A stretch of 64,000 nt of DNA. It comes from Megaleporinus macrocephalus. Its lineage: Eukaryota; Chordata; Actinopteri; Characiformes; Anostomidae. A program made the translations under genes and the position numbers. The notes under the pieces are model-generated. The model was not told where the DNA came from, did not search any database, and saw nothing but the letters and a program-made list of their open reading frames with translations. Positions 9,215-21,370 of the stretch are shown piece by piece. Position 1 is the first letter of the stretch; each line of letters begins with the position of its first letter. The stretch is taken from positions 42,422,146-42,486,145 of the forward strand of contig CM038719.1 of assembly GCA_021613375.1 (NCBI GenBank), written 5' to 3'.

Positions 9215-10976
9215 TACTAACCACTATACTAACCACTACACCACCATACCACCATACTAACCACTACACCACCATACTAACCACTACACCACCATACTAA
9301 CCACTACACCACTATACTAACCACTACACCACCATACCACCATACTAACCACTACACCACCATACTAACCACTACACCACCATACTAACCACTACACCAC
9401 CATACTAACCACTACACCACTATACTAACCACTACACCACCATACCACCATACTAACCACTACACCACCATACTAACCACTACACCACCATACTAACCAC
9501 TACACCACCATACTAACCCCTACACCACCATACTAACCACTACACCACCATACTGACCACTACACCACCATACTAACCACTACACCACCGTAATAACCAC
9601 TACACCACCATACTAACCACTACACCACCGTACTAACCACTACACCACCATACTAACCACTACACCACTGTACTAACCACTACACCACCGTACTAACCAC
9701 TACACCACCATACTAACCACTACACCACCAAACTAACCACTACACCACCATACTAACCACTACACCACCATACTAACCACTACACCACCAAACTAACCAC
9801 TACACCACCATACTGACCACTACACCACCATACTAACCACTACACCACCATACTAACCACTACACCACCAAACTAACCACTACACCACCATACTGACCAC
9901 TACAACACCATACTAACCACTACACCACCATACTAACCACTACACCACCATACTAACTACTACACCACCATACTGACCACTACTCCACCATACTAACCAC
10001 TACACCACCGTACTAACCACTACACCACCATACTAACCACTACACCACCATACTAATCACTACACCACCAAACTAACCACTACACCACCATACTAACCAC
10101 TACACCACCGTACTGACCACTACACCAACATACTAACCACTATATCACCATACTAACCACTACACCACCATACTAACCACTACACCACCAAACTAACCAC
10201 TACACCACCATACTAACCACTACACCACCTTACTAACCACTACACCACCGTACTAACCACTACACCACCATACTAACCACTACACCACCATACTGACCAC
10301 TACACCACCATACTAACCACTACACCACCATACTGACCACTACACCACCGTACTAACCACTACACCACCATACTAACCACTACACCACCATACTAACCAC
10401 TACACCACCATACTAACCACTACACCACCATACTAACCACTACACCACCATACTAACCACTACACCACCAAACTAACCACTACACCACCATACTAACCAC
10501 TACACCACCAAACTAACCACTACACCACCATACTAACTACTACACCACCATACTGACCACTACTCCACCATACTAACCACTACACCACCATACTAACCAC
10601 TACACCACCAAACTAACCACTACACCACCATACTAACCACTACACCACCATACTAACCACTACACCACCTTACTAACCACTACACCACCGTACTAACCAC
10701 TACACCACCATACTAACCACTACACCACCAAACTAACCACTACACCACCATACTGACCACTACTCCACCATACTAACCACTACACCACCATACTAACCAC
10801 TACTCCACCATACTAACCACTACACCACCATACTAACCACTACACCACCATACTGACCATTACACCACCGTACTGACCACTACACCACCGTACTAACCAC
10901 TACACCACCATACTAACCACTACACCACCATACTGACCATTACACCACCGTACTAACCACTACACCACCGTGCCAC
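9215..10976. repeat. 20-bp minisatellite, right part, about 88 copies
   Basis: The unit is ACTAACCACTACACCACCAT as in the left part, with variants ACCAAACT, ACCGTACT and TACTGACC scattered. Near the LINE junction the variant CCACTATACTAACC recurs at 9221, 9309 and 9417, each followed by ACCATACCACCATACT, giving higher-order units of 88 and 108 bp. The array ends in CCACCGTGCCACC, closer to the SINE-A source than the internal units. Stops fall in all frames and there is no coding potential. Confidence 0.97.
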
Positions 10977-10980
10977 CTTC

Positions 10981-11036
10981 TGTCTGTCTATGTAGCTACC
11001 TATATCTATCTATATATATATATATGTGTGTGTGTG
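10981..11036. repeat. Compound microsatellite (TCTG, TATC, TA, TG)
   Basis: TCTGTCTGTC is followed by TATCTATC, a (TA) run and then (TG)6 or so. It is ordinary simple sequence at the end of the 20-bp array. Confidence 0.85.
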
Positions 11037-12054
11037 AGGGATGCGAGAGAAATGCATGGAGAACGTTGTGGACTGAAATCCTACTATTTATGTTTTAATT
11101 AATCTAACAAGCTCGTAGCCTCTAATTAGCACTTCCTTCAAACTGCATGGACAAGTAACCTCAGCAAGCTTTCCTGTGTGGTGTGTGACTTTATATGACC
11201 TACTGTTATGTATAAAATATAAACAAAATGTGGCAAAATTTCAAGCCTCCCCGTATCTGCTACGAGCATGTCGAGCTTTTCCTCTTTTTATGGAAACAGC
11301 ACGTCAGCGGGTACATGTCGGAGATTACCATCTCCTCACAGCGGCTTGAGGCGCGTGTCCGTGATTAGATATTTCGTCAAACTATCTCTTTAGGCTGGAT
11401 TGGAGACCACATGGAGGAAAACATCCATTCCAAGTCTCAGCGTGAGCGGGCGTTTTGTAGGATGTAGCGGCGGAGGCGGGAACGCCGAACAAAGCTCGCT
11501 CATGTTTTGGTTCGAAGCGCTTCTCCACCGTTCCAGAGACGGCGTAAAGCATCGGAGGTGTGTGTGTGTGTGGAGGCAGGAATGTGATATTTATCCAGAA
11601 CCACAGACAGAGCCAGGCATAAGTCACGGCTCCCCGCGCACAGCCTCATGATGAAAGAGAATCCCCCCTCCATCTGCGCTATCAGTCCGGAATACCAGCA
11701 GTCACCGGGAGACGTGCCGCGGAGGAAATTTACGGCCTAATGCGCTCCAGGTCTAAGCAGACTGTTACAAATGAAACATGTTAAGAAGAGCTGGAAACGT
11801 AGTGGCTGGAATCGTCTCCGCTCTCTCCCGAGCTCTGAAACGGGGGGCCACTGGGACGAGGACGAGACAATTCACTGTCATCGCATCTGCTCGGGGGTCT
11901 CGTCTGAGGTGGAGGTGGAGAAGTGGAGGAGAAGTGATGACACACCTCATATAAATAACGCCAGTAAACAGACAACACAGTCGCTGAGACGCATCAAACA
12001 CTGCTGTGTAGAAGGTAGAGACCGTTCACTCATCTTCTGAATACCGTATGCTGT
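11037..12054. other. Unassigned, moderately GC-rich stretch
   Basis: No gene is recognised. Overlapping open frames of 60-89 codons at 11382-11651 and 11765-12040 occur on both strands with no domain signature. The region is non-repetitive and would be a reasonable place to look for conserved non-coding sequence. Confidence 0.5.
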
Positions 12055-12270
12055 GGGGGTCGCTGGTTACTGGGAGGGGGGGACTGGAGACCATCCCAGT
12101 GCTCATTGGACAGAAGACAGCAAACATCCTGGACAGGCTGCCAGTCCATCACTGGGCTGACACACACACACACACACACTCACACTCACACCTAGGGGGC
12201 AGTTTAACATCTCCAGCTCGTCTTTGTATGGTGGGAGGAAGCCCACACAGAGGAAACATACACGCTCCTC
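12055..12270 (-). mobile_element. SINE-A, decayed copy
   Basis: The plus strand has ACTGGAGACCATCCCAGTGC, GGACAGGCTGCCAGTCCATC, a CA-repeat, CTCACACCTAGGGGGCAGTT and GGTGGGAGGAAGCCCACACA in the order expected of the SINE-A complement. The sequence is diverged and both ends are ragged. Confidence 0.6.
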
Positions 12271-12295
12271 AGGGGAAGATCATACCATCACTGTC

Positions 12296-12425
12296 TGAAG
12301 ACAAACATCCATCTCCAACATATCAACTTCACAGGAGAGAACAAAACCTGTCTGTACTTTTAATGTAAGTTAATGAACCAGAACATTCTCCAGCTTATTT
12401 TGGAATGTTTCTATTGGTTCTATGA
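12296..12425 (-). repeat. Dispersed repeat family C, copy 3
   Basis: The plus strand has AACTTCACAGGAGAGAACAA, then TAATGTAAGTTAATGAACCA and TTGGAATGTTTCTATTGGTT. It is the inverse of copies 1 and 2 and extends further, matching 23905-24045 across its whole length. Confidence 0.75.
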
Positions 12426-12426
12426 T

Positions 12427-12428
<2 letters not shown>

Positions 12429-12504
<76 letters not shown>
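12429..12504. repeat. (TA)n microsatellite
   Basis: About 38 uninterrupted TA dinucleotides are present. A perfect self-complementary run of this length can form cruciforms and is a common assembly and length-variation hot spot. Confidence 0.98.
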
Positions 12505-12507
<3 letters not shown>

Positions 12508-13850
12508 CAGTTAAAGCTGATGAAGGTGATGTAGCTGATGACGCTGATGACGCTGATGACGCTGATGTAGGTGATGAAGGTGATGACGCTGAGTAGGTGA
12601 TGAAGGTGATGAAGGTAATAAACCTGATAAAGCAGATGAAGCTGATGACGCTGATGAAGCTAATGACGCTGATGAGGCTGATGAAACTGATGACACTGAT
12701 AAAGATGATGGTGCTGATAAAGCTGATGAAGCTGATGGTGCTGATGATGCTGATGAAGCTGATGACGCTGATGTAGGTGATGAAGGTGATGACGCTGAGT
12801 AGGTGATGAAGGTGATGAAGCTGATGAAGCTGATGTAGGTGATGGAGGTGATGAAAGTAATAAACCTGATAAAGCAGATGAAGGTTATGAAGGTGATGGT
12901 GTTGATGCTAATGGCACTAATGAAGCTGATGACGCTGATGAAGGTGTTGACGCTAATGATGATGAAGGTGATGAAGGTGATGAAGCTGATGAAGATGATG
13001 AAGCTAATGAAGGTGATGTCGCTGATGGTGCTGATGAAGCTGATGACGCTGATATAGGTGATGAAGATGATGAAGATGATGGTGCTGATGAAGCTGATGA
13101 AGGTGATGAAGCTGAAGACGCTGATATAGCTGATGTAGGTGATGAAGCTGATGAAGCTGATGACGCTGATATAGGTGATGAAGATGATGGTGCTGATGAA
13201 GCTGATGAAGGTGATGACGCTGAAGACGCTGATATAGGTGATGAAGCTGATGAAGCTGATGACGCTGATGAAGCTAATGACGCTGATGAGGCTGATGAAA
13301 CTGATGACACTGATAAAGATGATGGTGCTGATAATGCTGATGAAGCTGATGAAGCTGATGGTGCTGATGAAGCTGATGAAGCTGATGAAGCTGATGATGC
13401 TTATGAAGCTGATGAAGCTGATGACGCTGATGAAGCTGATGAAGCTGATGACGCTGATGAAGCTAATGACGCTGATGAGGCTGATGAAACTGATGACACT
13501 GATAAAGATGATGGTGCTGATAAAGCTGATGAAGCTGATGGTGCTGATGATGCTGATGAAGATGATGAAGCTGATGACGCTGATGGTGCTGATAAAGCTG
13601 ATGAAGCTGATGGTGCTGATGATGCTGATGAAGATGATGAAGCTGATGACGCTGATGACGCCGATGACGCCGATGACACTGATGTAGGTGATGAAGCTAA
13701 TGAAGCTAATGACGCTGATGAAGGTGAAGATGATGAAGGTAATGAAGCTGATGAGGCTGATGACGCTGGTGGTACTGATGAAGATGATGAAGCTGATGAA
13801 GATGATGATGCTGTTGAAGCTGATGAAGCTGGTGGTACTGATGAAGCTGA
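12505..13850 (+). repeat. 9-bp-phase GATGAAGCT repeat, about 1.35 kb
   Basis: The core triplets are GAT, GAA or GAC, and GCT or GGT, giving nonamers GATGAAGCT and GATGACGCT with blocks such as GATGTAGGTGATGAAGGT. Longer internal duplications occur: the block with ACTGATAAAGATGATGGTGC recurs at 12693, 13308 and 13498. The plus strand read in another frame gives Met/Leu/Lys runs and the minus strand gives Ser/Ala runs; both are artefacts. The Asp/Glu/Ala frame is described as a separate entry. Confidence 0.93.
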
Positions 13851-14100
13851 TGGGAAGACTCCGCTCTACACCATGTTTACACGACGTGTGCTGAACATGG
13901 AGACGCTTCGGCAGCAGCTGTTTCCAATCGGAGTGCCTGAGCCGAGAGATGAGCCGCGGAGAGGTTTTGATATGGAAAGGGAGGGGCCGGTAATCAGAGC
14001 GAGGCTCCGCTGGGTCACACCACCGCTGGATCCCGCCTGCAGCTGGTCAGGGTGGGTCGAGTTACACTCGTGTTGTGGAGCCTTGATGTTATTGTTCTGA
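12799..14100 (+). other. ATG-poor acidic open frame of 434 codons
   Basis: Reading codons from 12799 gives no stop until TGA at 14098-14100. About 350 codons are almost only Asp, Glu, Ala, Gly and Asn (DEADDADEAD-like). Then comes a non-repetitive stretch from about 13861, PLYTMFTRRVLNMETLRQQ and onward to CCGALMLLF, about 80 residues. The first in-frame ATG is at 13873, after the repeat. The frame survives over 1 kb without any non-triplet indel, although triplet slippage alone could explain that. If real it would need an upstream exon or a non-ATG start. No homologous family is recognised. I regard it as a candidate, more likely non-coding than coding. Confidence 0.2.
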
Positions 14101-14706
14101 AGCCGTAGTGTGTGATTCACCTGTACGTATGATACTGTCACCAGAGCGATTCTGATACTGTTAACATCAGTTACTGTCTCATCTACACTCCTTTCCTCTG
14201 ACCAACAGCTTTCTGGTGGTCTTCTCACAGTCGTCCAGCGTCCTTACTGCACTTTCTAACGACCCTGTAAAGGTCAGCTCTCTCCCCGAACCTCGGCCAG
14301 ACCAAACACCGGACACTGTCTAATACCAGGAGAGGTTTATTTTCCTCAAATGTTCAACAGCAAGCTGGGACACTGTCTTCAGGGATGGACAGATGCCAAA
14401 ATAGTCAACAAAACAACTGAAGCTTACACAATAGAGCTAGAACTTTGAGAGAGGCGAATGGACAGCTGAACTAAAGGTACCCGTCCCTGACGTCCCATCG
14501 AGTTTTATACAGTCTAACAAGACTTTTACTTCATACACAATCATCAAAGAGAAGCAGGAGCAATGGAGAGGGCTGGTCAGGAGTTCTTCCAGGTCAGGAC
14601 CAAGAGATAAGGACCCTAAACATCTTCCCAAGGTGGCTGCTCAATGACATTTTATTCTGATTGGTGCACCCAAGTCGTCAGTCTTGTACCTTCACACAGT
14701 GTCTGG
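14101..14706. other. Unassigned spacer
   Basis: No gene or repeat is recognised. A minus-strand open frame spans 13866-14228 (120 codons) opposite the end of the acidic frame but has no domain features. Confidence 0.5.
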
Positions 14707-17700
14707 CAGGGAATTTAATTAGAGTCAGTACGGTCCAGTTAGAGCAGGGGTGTTTAATTAGAGTTCAGTACGGTCCAGTTAGAGCAGGGGTGTTTAATTA
14801 GAGTTCAGTACGGTCCAGTTAGAGCAGGGGTGTTTAATTAGAGTTCAGTACGGTCCAGTTAGAGCAGGGGTGTTTAATTAGAGTTCAGTACGGTCCAGTT
14901 AGAGCAGGGGTGTTTAATTAGAGTTTAGTACGGTCCAGTTAGAGCAGGGGTGTTTAATTAGAGTCAGTACGGTTCAGTTAGAGCAGGGGTGTTTAATTAG
15001 AGTCAGTACGGTCCAGTTAGAGCAGGGGTGTTTAATTAGAGTTCAGTACGTTTCAGTTAGAGCAGGGGTGTTTAATTAGAGTTTAGTACGGTCCAGTTAG
15101 AGCAGGGGTGTTTAATTAGAGTTCAGTACAGTCCAATTAGAGCAGGGGTGTTTAATTAGAGTTCAGTACGGTCCAGTTATAGCAGAGGTGTTTAATTAGC
15201 GTTCAGTACGGTCCAATTAGAGCAGGGGTGTTTAATTAGAGTTCAGTACAGTCCAATTAGAGCAGGAGTGTTTAATTAGAGTTCAGTACGGTCCAGTTAG
15301 AGCAGGGGTGTTTAATTAGAGTTCAGTACGTTTCAGTTAGAGCAGGGGTGTTTAATTAGAGTTCAGTACGTTTCAGTTAGAGCAGGGGTGTTTAATTAGA
15401 GTTCAATACGGTCCAGTTAGAGCAGGGGTGTTTAATTAGAGTTCAGTACGGTCCAGTTAGAGCAGGGGTGTTTAATTAGAGTTCAGTACGGTCCAGTTAG
15501 AGCAGAGGTGTTTAATTAGAGTTCAGTACGGTCCAGTTAGAGCAGGGGTGTTTAATTAGAGTTCAGTACGGTCCAGTTAGAGCAGGGGTGTTTAATTAGA
15601 GTCAGTACGGTCCAGTTAGAGCAGGGGTGTTTAATTAGAGTTCAGTACGGTCCAGTTAGAGCAGGGGTGTTTAATTAGAGTCAGTACGGTCCAGTTAGAG
15701 CAGGGGTGTTTAATTAGAGTTCAGTACGGTCCAGTTAGAGCAGGGGTGTTTAATTATAGTTCAGTAACGGTCCAGTTAGAGCAGGGGTGTTTAATTAGAG
15801 TTCAGTACGGTCCAGTTAGAGCAGGAGTGTTTAATTAGAGTTCAGTACGGTCCAGTTAGAGCAGGGGTGTTTAATTAGAGTTCAGGACGGTCCAGTTAGA
15901 GCAGGGGTGTTTAATTAGAGTTCAGTACGGTCCAATTAGAGCTGGGGTGTTTAATTAGAGTTCAGTACGGTCCAGCTATAGCAGAGGTGTTTAATTAGCG
16001 TTCAGTACGGTCCAATTAGAGCAGGGGCGTTTAATTAGAGTTCAGTACGGTCCAGTTAGAGCAGGGGTGTTTAATTAGAGTTCAGTACGGTCCAGTTAGA
16101 GCAGGGTGTTAAATAGAGTTCAGTACGTTCCAGTTAGAGCAGGAGTGTTTAATTATAGTTCAGTACGGTCCAGTTAGAGCAGGGGTGTTTAATTAGAGTT
16201 CAGTACGTTTCAGTTAGAGCAGGGGTGTTTAATTAGAGTTCAGTACGTTTCAGTTAGAGCAGGGGTGTTTAATTAGAGTTCAGTACAGTCCAGTTAGAGC
16301 AGGGGTGTTTAATTAGAGTTCAGTACAGTCCAATTAGAGCAGGGGTGTTTAATTAGAGTTCAGTACGGTCCAGTTATAGCAGAGGTGTTTAATTAGCGTT
16401 CAGTACGGTCCAATTAGAGCAGGGGTGTTTAATTAGAGTTCAGTACGGTCCAGTTAGAGCAGGGGTGTTTAATTAGAGTTCAGTACGGTCCAGTTAGAGC
16501 AGGGGTGTTAAATTAGAGTTCAGTACGTTCCAGTTAGAGCAGGAGTGTTTAATTAGAGTTCAGTACGGTCCAGTTAGAGCAGGGGTGTTTAATTAGAGTT
16601 CAGTACGTTTCAGTTAGAGCAGGGGTGTTTAATTAGAGTTCAGTACGTTTCAGTTAGAGCAGGGGTGTTTAATTAGAGTTCAGTACGGTCCAGTTAGAGC
16701 AGGGGTGTTTAATTAGAGTTCAGTACGGTCCAGTTAGAGCAGGGGTGTTTAATTAGAGTTCAGTACGGTCCAGTTAGAGCAGGGGTATTTAATTAGAGTT
16801 CAGTACGTTCCCAGTAGAGGCAGGGGTGTTTAATTAGAGTTCAGTACGTTTCAGTTAGAGCAGGGGTGTTTAATTAGAGTTCAGTACGTTTCAGTTAGAG
16901 CAGGGGTGTTTAATTAGACTTCAGTACAGTCCAGTTAGAGCAGGGGTGTTTAATTAGAGTTCAGTACGGTCCAGTTAGAGCAGGGGTGTTTAATTAGAGT
17001 CAGTACGGTCCAGTTAGAGCAGGGGTGTTTAATTAGAGTCAGTACGGTTCAGTTAGAGCAGGGGTGTTTAATTAGAGTCAGTACGGTTCAGTTAGAGCAG
17101 GGGTGTTTAATTAGAGTCAGTACGGTCCAGTTAGAGCAGGGGTGTTTAATTAGAGTCAGTACGGTTCAGTTAGAGCAGGGGTGTTTAATTAGAGTCAGTA
17201 CGGTTCAGTTAGAGCAGGGGTGTTTAATTAGAGTCAGTACGGTTCAGTTAGAGCAGGGGTGTTTAATTAGAGTCAGTACGGTCCAGTTAGAGCAGAGGTG
17301 TTTAATTAGAGTCAGTACGGTCCAGTTAGAGCAGGGGTGTTTAATTAGAGTCAGTACGGTCCAGTTAGAGCAGGGGTGTTTAATTAGAGTTCAGTACGGT
17401 CCAGTTAGAGCAGGGGTGTTTAATTAGAGTCAGTACGGTCCAATTAGAGCAGGGGTGTTTTATTAGAGTTCAGTACGGTCCAGTTAGAGCAGGGGTGTTT
17501 AATTAGAGTTCAGTATGGTTCAGTTAGAGCAGGGGTGTTTAATTAGAGTCAGTACGGTCCAGTTAGAGCAGGGGTGTTTAATTAGAGTCAGTACGGTTCA
17601 GTTAGAGCAGGGGTGTTTAATTAGAGTCAGTACGGTCCAGTTAGAGCAGGGGTGTTTAATTAGAGTCAGTACGGTCCAGTTAGAGCAGGGGTGTTTTATT

Positions 17701-18008
17701 AGAGTTCAGTACGGTCCAGTTAGAGCAGGGGTGTTTAATTAGAGTTCAGTACGGTTCAGTTAGAGCAGGGGTGTTTAATTAGAGTCAGTACGGTCCAGTT
17801 AGAGCAGGGGTGTTTAATTAGAGTTCAGTACGGTCCAGTTAGAGCAGGGGTGTTTAATTAGAGTTCAGTACGGTCCAGTTAGAGCAGGGGTGTTTAATTA
17901 GAGTCAGTACGGTCCAGATAGAGCAGGGGTGTTTAATTAGAGTTCAGTACGGTCCAGTTAGAGCAGGGGTGTTTAATTAGACTGCGGTCCGTCTATTAGT
18001 GACCCCTG
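14707..18008. repeat. 40-bp minisatellite between hAT-type ends, about 82 copies
   Basis: The unit is 40 bp, or 39 when GAGTTCAG is GAGTCAG. It starts CAGGGGTGTTTAATTAGAG, followed by TTCAGTACGGTCCAGTTAGAG. Compared with the left end of the complete hAT element at 58001, 31 of the first 35 bases agree. The array begins at CAGGGAATTTAATTAGAG (14707). Its last unit runs into GCGGTCCGTCTATTAGTGAC then CCCTG (to 18008), which matches the right end of the 58.0-kb element. Thus left-end units fill the space where the element's interior should be. No convincing 8-bp duplication flanks it (GTGTCTGG against CTGTAAGG). Confidence 0.93.
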
Positions 18009-18530
18009 CTGTAAGGGAAGACACAACACAGATGAAGGTTATAATGACCAGGGTTGATAACAACTATATGATAAGACCCTGAGGAATGTGGGAGGGAGAC
18101 CAAGACATCGAAGAGCAGTGTCCAAAAATTCAGAACCATTGTGGCCCGTAGGTTAGGGATCCGGTCACACGGGACCAGCAGGACACGACTGAAGTGTCTT
18201 TGAGCAGGGCACCTAACCCCTAACTACCAGTATTCTACACTACTGCTGTACTGTGAGTACTACGAGACCATGCGAAGCGGCCAATGTGCAGCGGCCTTCA
18301 GATTAATCAGAGTCATCACAGGGTGGGAGTGAGGGGAGGGGCTTCCTGCTGAACTCTATACGTTGTCAAAAAGGAAAGATGGCTGAGAAACAGGCAAAGA
18401 GGAGAAGAACACAGAGGTTCTGAGATCAGGCGAGGACAGTTCATCGGAGGAGAGACCTAACAGAACTGATAACACTAAAGCTGAGACGCCTGAATGGAGT
18501 TGCTGGCATTTAAGAAGAAATCAAACTTTT
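18009..18530 (+). mobile_element. Spacer with a SINE-B copy at about 18135-18225
   Basis: GGCCCGTAGGTTAGGGATCC, then CTGAAGTGTCTTTGAGCAGG and GCACCTAACCCCTAACT, follow the SINE-B order seen at 60056-60230 (head, then a 'tgaagtgcccttgagcaaggcacctaacc'-like part). The rest, 18230-18530, shows no gene or repeat. Confidence 0.5.
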
Positions 18531-19690
18531 TGTATTGGTAATTTTGTTATTGCTTATTGGTATTGATTCCTTATTGGTTTTGATTCCTTATTGGTATTGG
18601 TCCCTTATGGGTATTGGTTATTCATTGGTATTGGTTTCTTATGGGTATTGGTTGCTTATTGGTATTTATTCCTTGTTGGTATTGGTTTCTTATTGGTATT
18701 GGTCCCTTATGTGTATTGGTTATTCATTGGCTTTGGTTCCTTATTGGTATTGATGCCTTATTGCTATTAGTTTCTTATTGGCATTGGTTTCTTATTGTTA
18801 TTGATTCCTTGTTGATGTTTTTTTCTTATGGTTATAGGTTACTTATTGGTATTGGTTCCTTGTTGCTATTGGCTACTTATGGGTATTGGTTATTTATTGG
18901 TATTGGTTTCTTATGGGTATTGGTTGCTTATTGGAATTTATTCCTTGTTGGTATTGGTTTCTTATTGGTATTGGTTCCTTATTGGTATTTGTTTCTTGTG
19001 GTTATGTGTTCCTTATTGGTATTTATTCCATGTTGGTGTTGTTTCCATATGGTTATAGGTTACTTATTGGTATTGGTTCCTTGTTGCTATTGGCTATTAT
19101 AGGTATTGGTTATTTATTGGTATTCGTTCCTTATGGGTACTGGTTGCTTACTTGTATTGATTCATTGTTGGTGTTGGTCCCTTATGGGTATAAGTCATTC
19201 ATTGGTTTTGGTTCCTTATTGATATTGATGCCTTATTGCTATTAGTTCCTTATGGGTATTGGTTCCTTGTTGGTATAGGTCCCTTATGGGTATTGGTTAT
19301 TCATTGGTTTTGATTTCTTATTGGTATTTATTTCTTGTTGGTATTTATTCCTTTATGGGTATGTTTTACTTAATGGTATATTGATGCCTTATTGCTATTA
19401 GTTACTTATGGGTATTCGTTCCTTATTGGTATTGGCTTCTTATTGGTATAGGTTCCTTATTGGCATTCATTTCTTATTGGTATTCGCAACTTATGGTTAT
19501 GGGTTCTTTATTGATATGTATTCCTTGTTGGTGTTGTTTCCCTTTGGTTATACGTTACTTATTGGTATTGGTTCCTCATTGCTATTAGTTCCTTATGGGT
19601 ATTTTCTTATTGATATTAGTTGCCTACTGGTATTGAGTCCTTTTTGATATTGGTTGCTTATGTGTATTTGTTGCTCCATATTGGTTACTT
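18531..19690. repeat. 18-bp degenerate minisatellite, about 64 copies
   Basis: The consensus unit is close to TTATTGGTATTGGTTCC plus one base, with blocks TTATGGGTATTGGTTGC and TTGTTGGTATTGGTTTC. Larger blocks recur, for example 18600-18720 against 18880-19000. The hydrophobic open frames with YWYWFLIGIG repeats follow from an 18-bp period and are not proteins. Confidence 0.95.
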
Positions 19691-21370
19691 ATTGGTCTTG
19701 CCTGAGTAATGATTTCTTATAGGTATAGATTTTATTTTTATTTTTTATATTATGTAAAAAAATATATTATAATTAGTACTTCTGGCTGATAACTTGACAG
19801 CACCATTTGTAACAGCTGCTGGACAGATCAGTGAGATTTGGTTTCAACCTGTATAAACTGCTACACTGTCATACATCTTGAGCATTCAGAGGTTCTTTGA
19901 GGTTCCTGCAGGCCTTAACTGGCTAACTGCCTTAACTTTAGAGTCTCAAACTAAACTCTGGTTATTCTCCAAGATCAGGTCAAATCCATACCCTCCCGTT
20001 AGATGGTGTAGTCTAGTATGTGGTGGTAAGTGATATGAGTGGACTGAGAGAGGAACTGCCTCATCACACTTGATAGCCTCGAATGTAAATACAGTGCGAT
20101 GACGCAACTCCACTGCTTCCTGGACTGTTTGGGTGGACAGCCGTATTCTTCTGGACATCTTCAAGATGTGAGTGGTTTCCATAATCATGTTCCTCAATGG
20201 GGCTGACACGAAATACACTCAAATACTTGTCCATGTGAACTCAGAGCCTGCTTCCTGCCAGCTCTGAGTGTTGGCCCGTTACCCAAACTCTTGTTGAGCC
20301 GAGGCCCTGTAGGGTGGGTTTGCCAAACCGTCGGTTGTCAGCACATAAGAATGTTTTCCCCCCTTTAAAAGCATAAAACTCCAAACTTCAAAGTTCGATC
20401 CTGCGCTCTCGTCCTCTCGCAGGCCTCCGAGCCGAGAGGATGAGCTGCGCCGGGTTTATAAAAGCGAGAGAATGAAGCAATTAGCTTCGCGAACGGACGC
20501 GTCTTTCTTTTTATATGTTTGTGCCTGACATTGTCCCTGCTGAGATGACAGCTGATATATGTCCTATTGTTTGGAGACACTTTAGATGGCTGCGGTAATG
20601 ACATGCCAAGATGGATCGTTACTGTTGAATAAACAGTTTTTGCAGAACTCTGAACCCATTTCTTTTCCAATTGACACGCGTGACTCAATCGCGGGATGAA
20701 TTACGGGGCTAGGTTTGGTTGAAGCTCAGCTGGGGACACATGCCATTCCCGAGGGAGCGAACGAGTTCCTGCAAACGCCACGCAGCCCTGCTCTTAATTA
20801 ACCATACCCGGAAAAGCTGTGAACGAACCTTCAATAAACGAGAAATTGAGAAAAACAAAGGCTTTATTTCCTTTCTTCTTTTCTCGGTGGCTCATGGGAA
20901 CTTGTGTGGGGGGATGCAGGGTAGACGTACGAGGGTGGAAACAGCTGAACAGTGAGGTAATCTAACTTTTATCAGCGTGTCTGTCTGATTTGGTAACATC
21001 TTTTTTTAAAGTTTGCTCCTTAACGACTATTAAAGTACTAATGAGTGGTTTATAATCAAGTTGTAGGTAATCAATAACAACCTAATCACATATTATTTGT
21101 TAGCAAGCATCTTTGTTAATGAATCTACAAGGCCATAACTAGTACCTAGAACTAATATTTTATTTCATTTTATTTTTTTTTTGGCCCACCACCAAGGACG
21201 GATAAAGGATAGTCTTGGTATACCCTGCTCTTCTCTAGGGCCCCCTGGTAGGGGCTCTCATAACCAGGGCCCCTCTAAAAGTATGTCCCTCTCCTTACTA
21301 GGACCCCAAATAGCCAGAAGTCTAAGTCAGAGCAGTGCCACAACGCCTCATCCATTTTCATAAGGGGCCT
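19691..21370. other. Unassigned stretch
   Basis: No gene is recognised. 20365-20955 is non-repetitive with balanced composition. 21170-21370 contains several GGGCCCC-type motifs preceding the short repeat at 21371. Confidence 0.5.

Noticed and set aside
11382..12040. Overlapping frames in GC-balanced DNA as host exons
   Set aside because: No domain, no clear splice-site framed exon, and frames on both strands of similar length.
18140..18160. Telomere-like GGTTAGGG
   Set aside because: It is a single occurrence within a SINE-B copy, with no tandem TTAGGG.
18535..19647. Hydrophobic YWYWFLIGIG frames resembling a multi-pass membrane protein
   Set aside because: They are an artefact of the 18-bp repeat; frames shift between adjacent ORFs without a fixed start.
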